Origin: Acidobacteriota bacterium
GTDB lineage: Bacteria > Acidobacteriota > Vicinamibacteria > Vicinamibacterales > CAVVIG01
DNA length: 43,372 bases
Assembly (NCBI GenBank): GCA_003222535.1
Contig: QHWJ01000199.1
Span: 1 to 43,372, forward strand
Direction: 5' to 3'
In this document: positions 1 to 6,894 of the stretch, in pieces
Layout of the letters: every line of letters begins with the position of its first letter
How positions within the stretch are numbered: position 1 is the first letter of the stretch
The notes under the pieces: model-generated
Databases searched by the model: none
The model's input: the letters and a program-made list of their open reading frames with translations, nothing else
Told to the model about the DNA's origin: nothing
Made by a program: the position numbers and the translations under genes

Positions 1-352
1 GCGTTTTGCCGGGGTCTGTTCGCTCCCAGCCCCTTGTCCTCTGCCCTGTGTGCGCGCCGACTGCCCTCTGCTCTGCGCGCGCGCCGACCATCGCCAGAAC
101 CTCGGCGCACCCGTGAAACCGCGCCCACCAGATCGCTGAGCGGCCCGCGTAAGTGTCGGGGATGCTCAGCCCAGGGTCGCGCTCGAGCAGCGCGCGCACG
201 GTCGCGAGACGGCGGCCGCCGAGGAGCGGCCGATCGATGTCGCTCAGCGCGCCGCCCGACACGGCTTGCGCCAGGGGGGTCTCGCCATACTCACCGCCGA
301 TTCGCGGGTTGGCGCCGTATGTCAGCAGGAGCTTCACGATCGTCGGATTCAA
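1..352 (-). pseudogene. Ankyrin-repeat protein remnant, running off the left edge
   Basis: Read leftwards from about 352, the minus strand encodes an ankyrin-like pattern: NPTIVKLLLTYGANPRIGG, then YGETPLAQAV, a spacer rich in Leu and Arg, then TVRALLERDP and GRSAIWWARFHGCAEVLAMV. The frame stays open to the window edge. No earlier ankyrin unit precedes it, and its 5' side runs straight into the GATTGCG word repeat. The gene therefore looks beheaded at that repeat, unless translation starts at the TTG at 350-352. Bases 1-80 look low-complexity (alternating GCGCG and CAGAG/CTCTG words). Ankyrin proteins mediate protein binding; no specific role can be given. Confidence 0.45.
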
Positions 353-365
353 TGTAAAGACACCT

Positions 366-436
366 ATTGCGGATTGCGGATTGCGGATCAGATTGTCGAT
401 TGGATTGCGGATTGCGGGTCCGCAATCCGCAATCCG
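366..436. repeat. Word-repeat hairpin (GATTGCG word) between ankyrin remnant and aminopeptidase
   Basis: The word GGATTGCG recurs along 366-417 and its reverse complement CGCAATCC along 420-450. The centre is a perfect 16-bp inverted repeat (402-417 against 420-435) with only 2 nt between the arms. It lies just past the stop codon of the minus-strand aminopeptidase, so it could act as a hairpin terminator or 3' stabiliser, although no T-run follows it. Confidence 0.85.
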
Positions 437-454
437 AAATCCGCAATTCCCGCG

Positions 455-3052
455 TCAGAACGTAGAGAGCCAGGCCTCGACGGCGGGCGTCTGCTTCTCG
501 CGCAGCCCGATGCAGTTGCTGATCTGCTCGACCGTCTGCTGGAGAGTGCGCGCGGCGCCGGGCAGCCTGTGCGCCGTGAAAAACGAGGTGATCTGCTCGC
601 GTGACGCCGCGTCGCAGAAGCTGCTCATCGACCGGATCAGGTTCGTGTCGCCGCCCGCGATGGTGATCTTCGGCTCGAGCGCCGCCCAGTGCGCGGCGAG
701 AAACGCCCACGCGCGGCTCCGCCCGTCCGGGTTGGCGAAAAATCGCGAGAGGTACACCGCCGTATCCTGACTCCGAAGCTGCGGCGACACGGCCAGCTGC
801 AGCCCGCGGTCGATGAGCGGCGGCTCGCGGAAGTCAGCAAGCGCGTACAGATATCGATAATGCACCTCCGGGTCCGATGCCCGCTCGGCGGCGGCGGCGA
901 GCGCGTCGAAAAGCGCGGCATCGCCGTGTGCGGCAGCCGTCGTGATGACCGCATCCGCGAGCGTCGGATCGAGCGGCGCACGGCCGGACAACGATCGGTC
1001 GGCCGCGCTCCGCGCCTTCGCGACGACGTCCGGGTCCTGGCCGATGGTGCCGAGCGACGCGATGACGGCCGCGCGCAGCGACCGCCGGTCGTCCGCGTCC
1101 GACGCAGCCACCGCGAAGGCGACCTCGTCGAAGAGCGGCCGCAGCAGCCGGCGCGTGAACATCTCGAATCGCCCGACCGTCGCGTCCGTCGTCAGGTAGT
1201 CGTGCACGAAGCCGAGACGATGGGCGATCTCTTCGAGCACGCCGCTCGTGTGCTCCCGGCCATTTTCGGACACCAGCGTGAGGTAGTCGGCGATGCTGTG
1301 CCGTCCTGCGCGCACGAGGGCCCACTCGTCGTCGAGGAGAGACAGGCGCTCGGACGCCGTCAGATCGGTTTCGACGTGCGGCGCCAGCGCGCGCAGCAGG
1401 CCGGACGAGTAGGCGGTGCGATAGTAGCCACGGGCGCCGGCATTCGCGAACACCCACGGCACGCAGGCGCCGTCGAGGCTCACCGTGCGCGACTCATCAG
1501 TGACCACTTCACACGTGGCCGACGGCCGGCCCGGGACTTTGAGGCAGACAGGAATCTGCCAGCGTCCGCTCTCGCCTTGCGCCTCGTCGACGAGAAAGCG
1601 CTGCTGCTCGAGCGTGACGGCCGTCCGGCCGTTCGCGCACGCGATCGACACATCGAGCAGCGGCGCACCCGGCTGATTGACGAAGGTCGGCAGAATGCGC
1701 TCGATCGGCTTTCCGGAGGTCGCGGAGATCGCCTTCCAGAAGTCTTCGGACGTCGCGTTCGCGTACGCGTGTGCCTGAAGATAGTCGTTGACGCCCTTCC
1801 GGAACGTGTCCGCGCCGACGTAGCCCTCGATCATCCGCAGCACAGCCGCGCCCTTTTGGTACGCGATCGCGTCGAAGGCCTCGTCGATTTGCGCCGGCGT
1901 CTCGACGTCGGCGTGAATCGGGCGCGTCGACTTCAGAGAATCGAGCGCCAGCGCGGTCTGATTCTCCTGGGCTTCGTCGATCGCGATGGTCCAGTCCGGA
2001 TGCGCGGCGGCGAGCGGCTTGTTGGCCATCCAGGTCGCGAAGCCTTCGTTCAACCAGAGGTCGTCCCACCACTGCATCGTCACGAGATCGCCGAACCACT
2101 GGTGCGCCATCTCGTGGGCCAGAATCGACGCGATCTTCTTCCGCGTGCCGGCCGAGGCCGACTTCGCGTCCGCCAGCAGATCCGTCTCGCGATAGAAAAT
2201 CGCGGCGGTATTCTCCATGGCGCCCGCCGCGAAATCCGGCACCGCCACCACGTCGAGCTTTCCGAACGGGTACTTGATGGCGTAGTAGCCGTTGTAGAAC
2301 TGCAGGATCTGCTGCGCGGCCTCGAGCGCGATGCGTCCCAGATCCTTCTTGTCCGGCGTCGCGCAGATTCGGATGGGCACGCCGTCGGTCGCGCCATCCA
2401 GGCACTTGAAGTCCCCCACGGCCATCGCGACGAGATACGCGGACATCCTCGGCGATGTCGCGAACTTGATCGTGTGCTGGGTGATCGAGGGGCCGCTCGT
2501 GTCGGACACGACCTTCCCGTTCGAGATCGCGGTGTCGCCGCGGTCGATCGTCAGCGTGACGGCGAACGTCGCCTTGAACGCCGGCTCGTCGAAGCACGGA
2601 AACGCCCGGCGCGCGTCGGTGGACTCGAACTGCGTCACGGCGTACTTCCGGAGCTTGGTCTTGCTGATGTAAAAGCCGCGCAACTGTTCGTTCAGCGTGC
2701 CGGCGTACCGGATGTGTAGCTCGGCCGGTCCTTTGGCAAGCGGCCTGGGCACGGTCAGCGTCGCCGTCTGATTCTTCTCGTCGAGCGTCACGGTGGCGGT
2801 CTGCGACGACGCGCCGTCGCCGATGGTCACCTGCCGGAACTGAATGTCCAGGGCGTGGACCACGACCCGGGGCGTCGGCTCGGCGACCTGGACGCGTATC
2901 GTTTCGGTCCCTTCGAATCGCTCGCGCCCGAGATCGACCACGAACGCCAGGTCGTAGTGGTCGGGTGTCACAATGGTCGGAAGTCGTTGGGCCGAAGCGG
3001 GTAAGGCTGTGAACAGGGCAGCGGCCAGGATCGTGAGGGAGCGGAATCGCAT
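455..3052 (-). CDS. Secreted M1-family aminopeptidase (aminopeptidase N / ERAP-like)
   Basis: Zinc metallopeptidase removing N-terminal residues from peptides; 865 residues, the usual length for a full M1 enzyme. Residues 1-21 form a signal peptide ending ALPASAQ, so it is probably periplasmic or exported. The exopeptidase motif GAMEN and the zinc site HEMAHQWFGD with its distal Glu in LWLNEGFA are intact. The C-terminal half is the alpha-helical ERAP1-type domain. The ATG at 3050-3052 directly precedes the signal peptide. It is transcribed away from the sulfite operon and ends next to the GATTGCG hairpin. The family assignment is secure; the substrate is unknown. Confidence 0.95.
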   Translation of the reverse strand: MRFRSLTILAAALFTALPASAQRLPTIVTPDHYDLAFVVDLGRERFEGTETIRVQVAEPTPRVVVHALDIQFRQVTIGDGASSQTATVTLDEKNQTATLTVPRPLAKGPAELHIRYAGTLNEQLRGFYISKTKLRKYAVTQFESTDARRAFPCFDEPAFKATFAVTLTIDRGDTAISNGKVVSDTSGPSITQHTIKFATSPRMSAYLVAMAVGDFKCLDGATDGVPIRICATPDKKDLGRIALEAAQQILQFYNGYYAIKYPFGKLDVVAVPDFAAGAMENTAAIFYRETDLLADAKSASAGTRKKIASILAHEMAHQWFGDLVTMQWWDDLWLNEGFATWMANKPLAAAHPDWTIAIDEAQENQTALALDSLKSTRPIHADVETPAQIDEAFDAIAYQKGAAVLRMIEGYVGADTFRKGVNDYLQAHAYANATSEDFWKAISATSGKPIERILPTFVNQPGAPLLDVSIACANGRTAVTLEQQRFLVDEAQGESGRWQIPVCLKVPGRPSATCEVVTDESRTVSLDGACVPWVFANAGARGYYRTAYSSGLLRALAPHVETDLTASERLSLLDDEWALVRAGRHSIADYLTLVSENGREHTSGVLEEIAHRLGFVHDYLTTDATVGRFEMFTRRLLRPLFDEVAFAVAASDADDRRSLRAAVIASLGTIGQDPDVVAKARSAADRSLSGRAPLDPTLADAVITTAAAHGDAALFDALAAAAERASDPEVHYRYLYALADFREPPLIDRGLQLAVSPQLRSQDTAVYLSRFFANPDGRSRAWAFLAAHWAALEPKITIAGGDTNLIRSMSSFCDAASREQITSFFTAHRLPGAARTLQQTVEQISNCIGLREKQTPAVEAWLSTF

Positions 3053-3073
3053 CGTTCCAGTTTACCGAGAAAC

Positions 3074-3102
3074 TTGACTCCGCCTCCCGAAGGGAGTAAA
3101 AA
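3074..3102 (+). promoter_or_regulatory. Candidate promoter of the cysteine-attenuated sulfite operon
   Basis: A TTGACT -35 box (3074-3079) and a TAAAAA -10 box (3097-3102) are separated by 17 bp. Transcription would begin near 3108-3110, about 22 nt before the leader-peptide ATG. The inverted repeat GACCA/TGGTC (3104-3120) would sit at the very 5' end of the RNA. The boxes are only partial matches, so this is inferred. Confidence 0.5.
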
Positions 3103-3131
3103 AGACCATCGTGATTGGTCAACCGACCTGC

Positions 3132-3218
3132 ATGTGTAGCTGCTGTTGTTGTGGCGGGCTCCCGGTGAGCCCCTGCGCCAATGGTCCAGCTGCTTGCGAG
3201 TCGACGATCACACCGTGA
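3132..3218 (+). CDS. Cysteine-rich leader peptide (28 aa), predicted attenuator
   Basis: A short frame, ATG at 3132 to TGA at 3216-3218, encodes 28 residues of which 7 are Cys (positions 2, 4, 5, 6, 7, 15 and 22), with four Cys codons in a row at 3141-3152. It lies upstream of an intrinsic terminator and then the siroheme/sulfite reductase genes, which make sulfide for cysteine synthesis. Ribosome stalling on Cys codons when charged Cys-tRNA is scarce would fit classical attenuation. Polycysteine leader ORFs acting this way are known in mycobacteria. Its stop codon lies inside a GATCAC/GTGATC hairpin (3206-3220). No convincing ribosome-binding site precedes the ATG. Confidence 0.72.
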   Translation: MCSCCCCGGLPVSPCANGPAACESTITP

Positions 3219-3247
3219 TCTAGTCCAGCAAACGACAACGACCCAAG

Positions 3248-3282
3248 GCCCGGGAGGCTTACCAGCTTCCCGGGCTTTTTTT
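3248..3282 (+). terminator. Intrinsic terminator (attenuator) ahead of the siroheme/sulfite reductase operon
   Basis: The stem GCCCGGGAGGC (3248-3258) pairs with GCTTCCCGGGC (3265-3275) with one G-U, a short loop, and seven T residues at 3276-3282. It lies between the Cys leader and the first operon gene. The leader bases CTCCCGG (3159-3165), just after the Cys run, match CCGGGAG (3250-3256) in the terminator's 5' arm and could form a competing helix. A second local hairpin, GGGCTC/GAGCCC (3156-3172), overlaps that element. Confidence 0.88.
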
Positions 3283-3344
3283 GTTTGGGAGCGCGAAGGG
3301 CATCAATTCCTTGTTTGGGAGCGTGAAGGCTTCAGCCGAGCGAT

Positions 3345-4004
3345 ATGTCTGATCTCCTGCCACTGTTTCTCAATCTCACCGGGCGAGCCGTGTTGCTCGT
3401 CGGGGGCGGCCGTGTCGCCACGGCCAAGCTCCAGCAGCTGCTGGCGGCCGGCGCGCGCGTCCGCGTGGTGGCGCCCGAGATCAGCGAAGAGATCCTGAGC
3501 ACAACGTCGCAGGTCCAGCTTGCGCGGCGGCCTTTCGTGCCCTCCGATCTCGACGGCGTGTGGCTCGTGGTGGCTGCGGCCACGCGTCCGGTCAACCGTG
3601 AGGTCGCCGCCGTTGCCGAGACCCGGCGCGTCTTCGTCAATGCGGTCGACGATCCGGCCAACGCCAGCGCGTTCCTCAGCGGCGTCGTCCGGCGCGACGG
3701 GGTGACGCTGGCGATCTCGACCAGCGGTGACGCGCCCGCGCTGACGGCGCTTCTGCGCGAAGCGTTCGACGCGCTGCTGCCGCGCGATCTCGCACGGTGG
3801 GTGTTGCGGGCGCGCGCCGAGCGCGTCGTCTGGCGTCGCGAGGGAGTGCCGATGGAGGCGCGCAAGCCGCGCCTGCTGGCGGCGCTGAACGATTTGTACC
3901 GCAGCCCTGAAGGAGCGCGCCAGACAGGCACGGATGTCGATGTGGCGCAGGGCGTCAGCCCAGCGGTTCCCTGGTTGAACCTCCCGGAGGACTCGTGGCT
4001 GTGA
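3345..4004 (+). CDS. Precorrin-2 dehydrogenase / sirohydrochlorin ferrochelatase (siroheme synthase N-domain)
   Basis: Oxidises precorrin-2 with NAD+ and probably inserts iron to complete siroheme. The 219-residue protein begins with a Rossmann fold (LLVGGGRVATAKLQ, residues 17-30) and contains the conserved siroheme-synthase segment AISTSGDAPALTALLRE. It corresponds to the N-terminal part of CysG; the methyltransferase part is the next, separate gene. The ATG at 3345 lies about 60 nt after the attenuator terminator. Its end overlaps the next start by 10 bp, suggesting translational coupling. The C-terminal 25 residues resemble no conserved region. Confidence 0.9.
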   Translation: MSDLLPLFLNLTGRAVLLVGGGRVATAKLQQLLAAGARVRVVAPEISEEILSTTSQVQLARRPFVPSDLDGVWLVVAAATRPVNREVAAVAETRRVFVNAVDDPANASAFLSGVVRRDGVTLAISTSGDAPALTALLREAFDALLPRDLARWVLRARAERVVWRREGVPMEARKPRLLAALNDLYRSPEGARQTGTDVDVAQGVSPAVPWLNLPEDSWL

Positions 4005-4774
4005 ACGGACATGTCTCCCTTGTGGGCGCCGGACCCGGCGATCCGGGCCTGCTGACGCGCAGGGCGATCGCGCGGCTCCGAGCCGCCGACCTCGTGCTGT
4101 ACGACGCGCTGATCGACGACCGCATTCTGCGGTACGCGCGGCACGCGCAGAAGTTTTTCGTCGGCAAGCGCGCCGGCCGCCACGCGATGGCGCAGACGTC
4201 GATTCATGCGCTGATGATTCGCGCCGCCCGGCGCGGGCGTCGCGTCGTGCGGTTGAAGGGCGGCGACCCGTTCGTGTTCGGCCGCGGCGGCGAAGAAGCG
4301 CTCGCGTTGCGGCAGGCGGGCGTCGCCTACGACGTCGTGCCGGGCGTGACCAGCGCGGTGGCGGCGCCGGCGTCGGCCGGCATTCCGGTCACGCATCGCG
4401 GCGTCTCGTCCGCATTCCTTGTCGTCTCCGGACACGAGGACGAGGCGTTCGCATCGGCGATCGCGCAACTCCAGCCGGACGGCGTCACCGTCGTGGTGCT
4501 GATGGGCCTCGGGCGATCGGCGGCGATCGCGCGACGGCTGATCGAGCGCGGCTGGTCGGGCGGGACTCCGGCTGCCGTGATCGTCGATGCGTCGAATCCG
4601 GAGCAGCAGGTGTGGCGCGGCACGATCGACCAGATGGCGTCGGACTCCGTGGTGATCGACAGCCGCGGACCGGGAACGATCGTGATTGGCGAGGTGGTGG
4701 CGGTGGGACTGCCGGAAGTGGGAATCAAGAATTCAGAAGTTGGAATGGCGCGAATTCGAAATTCCAGATTCTGA
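3995..4774 (+). CDS. cobA: Uroporphyrinogen-III C-methyltransferase
   Basis: SAM-dependent enzyme methylating uroporphyrinogen III at C2 and C7 to precorrin-2, the substrate of the preceding gene. Signature features are VGAGPGDPGLLTRRA near the N-terminus, RLKGGDPFVFGRGGEE (about residues 87-102) and VVPGVTSAVAAPASAGIPVTHRG. The GTG start at 3995 has CGGAGG at 3985-3990. The last 15 or so residues (from GIKNSEVG onward) are encoded by a GAATTC-type word repeat and lie beyond the family's normal end, so the repeat seems to have supplied a new C-terminus and stop. Confidence 0.93.
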   Translation: MAVNGHVSLVGAGPGDPGLLTRRAIARLRAADLVLYDALIDDRILRYARHAQKFFVGKRAGRHAMAQTSIHALMIRAARRGRRVVRLKGGDPFVFGRGGEEALALRQAGVAYDVVPGVTSAVAAPASAGIPVTHRGVSSAFLVVSGHEDEAFASAIAQLQPDGVTVVVLMGLGRSAAIARRLIERGWSGGTPAAVIVDASNPEQQVWRGTIDQMASDSVVIDSRGPGTIVIGEVVAVGLPEVGIKNSEVGMARIRNSRF

Positions 4775-4786
4775 ATTCTGAATTGC
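4726..4786. repeat. Word-repeat element (GAATTC word) at the cobA / sulfite reductase junction
   Basis: The words AGAATTCAGAA, GGAAT and CGAATTCG, and then the complementary ATTCCAGATTCTGAATTCTGAATT, fill the end of cobA and the short gap to the reductase ATG. The element is AT-rich against GC-rich neighbours. A ribosome-binding GAGG (4787-4790) follows it directly, so a hairpin here could affect reductase translation. Confidence 0.75.
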
Positions 4787-4794
4787 GAGGCTTT

Positions 4795-6630
4795 ATGTCC
4801 GTGGTTGACGATCCCAAGACGTTCGGACGCGCGCGGCTCTCGTTCGCCAGCGAGGCGGACATCGACGAGTTCGTGGCGACGCTCGAGCGCTACGAGCGGG
4901 GCGAGCTCACGCCGGATCAGTGGCGCGCGTTCCGCCTGGTCCGCGGCACCTACGGCCAGCGGCAGGCGGAAGACGCCCAGATGCTGCGGGTGAAGATCCC
5001 GCAGGGCGTGCTGACCAGTGATCAGCTCGAGGCGCTCGCCGACGTCGGCGAGCGACACTCGCGCGGGTTCGGCCACATCACGACCCGCCAGAACGTGCAG
5101 TTCCACTTCGTCAAGCTGCACGACGTCGAACCGGCGATGCGGCGGCTGGCCGAGGCGGGGCTGACGACGAGGGAAGCGTGCGGCAACTCGGTGCGCAACA
5201 TCACCGCGTGCCCGTACGCGGGCGTCGCGGCGGACGAGCGGTTCGACGTCACGCCGTACGCGGAGGCGCTCACGCGCCATCTGCTGCGCCACCCGCTCAG
5301 CTCGACGCTGCCGCGCAAGTTCAAGATCGCGTTCGAAGGGTGCGCGACGGATCATGTCGCCACCGGCGTCAACGACCTGGGGTTCCGTGCGGTCGTGGGA
5401 CCCGACGGCGGGCGCGGCTTCCGCGTGACGGCGGGCGGCGGCACGGCGATCATGACCTCGTCTGCCGGACTGCTTCACGAGTTCCTTCCGGCATCGGAGA
5501 TCCTGCGTGCGGCGGAAGGGGTGCTGCGCGTCTTCGCGCGCCTGGGCGACTATCAGCACAAGCAGCGCAACCGGATGAAGTTCCTGATCAAGACGCTCGG
5601 GTGGACGCGTTGGCGCGAGGAATACGATCGCGAGCTGACGGCGTGCCGGCTGCGCGGGCAGGTGCCGACGCTCGAGATCGATCCGCCGGCGAGCGAAGCG
5701 AAGCCGGAGTGGGTGAAAGAGTCGTCGCCGTCGGTCGGTTACATCGCGTCGCGCGTCGCCGGCGGCCGGATCTCGGGACCGGGCCTGACGCCGAACATCG
5801 TGCCGCTCTATCAGGTCGGTGACGAGGTGTACGCGCGCTGGCGCGCCACCAACGTGCGTCCGCAGAAGCATTTCGGCTACGTCATGGCGGTGGCCACCGT
5901 GCCGCTCGGCGATCTGACGAGCGCGCAGATGCGCGTCATCGGCGAACTGGCGCGGGCGTACGGCGACGGCACCATCCGCGTGACGCCGGAGCAGGACCTG
6001 CTGATCCGCTGGGTGAATGCCTGCGACGTGCGCCAGCTCTATCGCCGTCTGGCGGCCGCGGGGCTCGGGCTCGCCGAGGCGGGCACGGTGGCCGACGTCA
6101 CCAGCTGCCCGGGCGCCGAGTCGTGCCGCCTGGCCGTGACGCAGTCGCGGGGCCTCGGGAGACTCGTCGAGGAACATCTCCGCGCACGGCCCGATCTGAT
6201 TGCCGCGGCCGACGGCGCGCGCATCAAGATCAGCGGCTGCCCGAACGGCTGCGGTCTGCATCACATCGCCACGATCGGCTTCCAGGGCAGCGTGCGGCGG
6301 CTCGGGTCGCGTGCCGTGCCGCAGTACTTCGTGATGGTCGGCGGCGGCGCGCACGATCGGGGCGCCGCGTTCGGCCGTCTGGCGGCGAAGATTCCGGCCC
6401 GCCGCATTCCTCAAGCCCTGGAGCGCCTGATCGACCTCTACGCGCGCGACCGCACGCCGGGCGAGTCGGCGACGGGCTTCTTCGGGCGGGTGGAGCTGGA
6501 CCTCGTCAAGAACGAGCTCGCCGATCTCGAACGGCTTCAACCCGGCGACGCGGTACCCGCCGACTTCATGGATCTCGGCGAAGCCACCGAGTTCACGCCG
6601 GAGGTGATGGATGGGGAGTGCTCGGCCTGA
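4795..6630 (+). CDS. Ferredoxin-type sulfite/nitrite reductase (siroheme, [4Fe-4S])
   Basis: Six-electron reduction of sulfite to sulfide, or nitrite to ammonia, at a coupled siroheme and 4Fe-4S centre. The 611-residue protein has the duplicated architecture of the family: ferredoxin-like half domains near residues 50-110 and 330-400, and catalytic domains with RNITACPYAG (about residues 136-145) and the cluster motif TSCPGAESC...KISGCPNGCG (about 435-485), giving the four Cys ligands. ATG 4795 follows GAGG by 4 nt; in-frame codons upstream lie in the word repeat. Siroheme genes upstream supply its cofactor. The cysteine leader favours sulfite as substrate, but sequence alone does not exclude nitrite. 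Confidence 0.9.
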   Translation: MSVVDDPKTFGRARLSFASEADIDEFVATLERYERGELTPDQWRAFRLVRGTYGQRQAEDAQMLRVKIPQGVLTSDQLEALADVGERHSRGFGHITTRQNVQFHFVKLHDVEPAMRRLAEAGLTTREACGNSVRNITACPYAGVAADERFDVTPYAEALTRHLLRHPLSSTLPRKFKIAFEGCATDHVATGVNDLGFRAVVGPDGGRGFRVTAGGGTAIMTSSAGLLHEFLPASEILRAAEGVLRVFARLGDYQHKQRNRMKFLIKTLGWTRWREEYDRELTACRLRGQVPTLEIDPPASEAKPEWVKESSPSVGYIASRVAGGRISGPGLTPNIVPLYQVGDEVYARWRATNVRPQKHFGYVMAVATVPLGDLTSAQMRVIGELARAYGDGTIRVTPEQDLLIRWVNACDVRQLYRRLAAAGLGLAEAGTVADVTSCPGAESCRLAVTQSRGLGRLVEEHLRARPDLIAAADGARIKISGCPNGCGLHHIATIGFQGSVRRLGSRAVPQYFVMVGGGAHDRGAAFGRLAAKIPARRIPQALERLIDLYARDRTPGESATGFFGRVELDLVKNELADLERLQPGDAVPADFMDLGEATEFTPEVMDGECSA

Positions 6631-6658
6631 TTGAATCCATGTATGCGAATGCGTCGAT

Positions 6659-6688
6659 TTGCATTTGACGGCGTCGCTTTGGTATAGT
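6659..6688 (+). promoter_or_regulatory. Candidate promoter for the riboswitch-hom-thrC transcript
   Basis: A good -10 box, TATAGT (6683-6688), is preceded at 18 bp by TTGCAT (6659-6664). A better-looking TTGACG (6665-6670) is only 12 bp away, too close for standard sigma-70 spacing. Transcription would start near 6695, just before the riboswitch. Confidence 0.55.
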
Positions 6689-6710
6689 CCGCGGGACAAC
6701 TGAATACGTG

Positions 6711-6885
6711 CTTTCTTATCAAGAGTGGCTGAGGGACCGGCCCTGTGACGCCACGGCAACCACGCGACGGCCCGTCGCGGTTCAGGTGCCAATTCCTGCC
6801 TCGATGGTCCGGATCGGACCGGGCACTACCTTTCATCCGAAGTACGAAGGTAGCGTTCGCCGGACCGCGGGGGGAGATGAGGGAG
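6711..6885 (+). promoter_or_regulatory. SAM-I (S-box) riboswitch controlling hom-thrC
   Basis: The core matches the S-box consensus: CTTATCAAGAG at 6716-6726, then GAGGGACCGGCCC and GGCAACC, the conserved GGTGCCAATTCC near 6786-6797 and the closing AGATGAGGGAG (6875-6885). P1 can be drawn as ten contiguous pairs, 6711-6720 with 6876-6885, including three G-U. The 3' strand of P1 is purine-rich and is also the only good Shine-Dalgarno for the TTG at 6895. SAM binding would therefore hide the ribosome site directly. No terminator hairpin follows, so translational control is inferred. Confidence 0.93.
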
Positions 6886-6894
6886 AGAGAGACC

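Noticed and set aside
3283-3331. Pair of direct repeats (TTGTTTGGGAGCG..GAAGG) between the attenuator terminator and the siroheme gene
   Set aside because: Only two copies, about 19 nt each; could be local duplication. No function can be supported.
3181-3498. 105-codon frame overlapping the leader region and the siroheme gene start
   Set aside because: It runs through the terminator and the start of a recognised gene in another frame; no family match.
4327-6792. Long antisense frame opposite cobA and the sulfite reductase
   Set aside because: Shadow of the coding strand; composition Arg/His-rich, no conserved motif.
6745-6894. N-terminal extension of homoserine dehydrogenase from 6745
   Set aside because: The extension is the SAM-I aptamer; its sequence is explained by conserved RNA structure.
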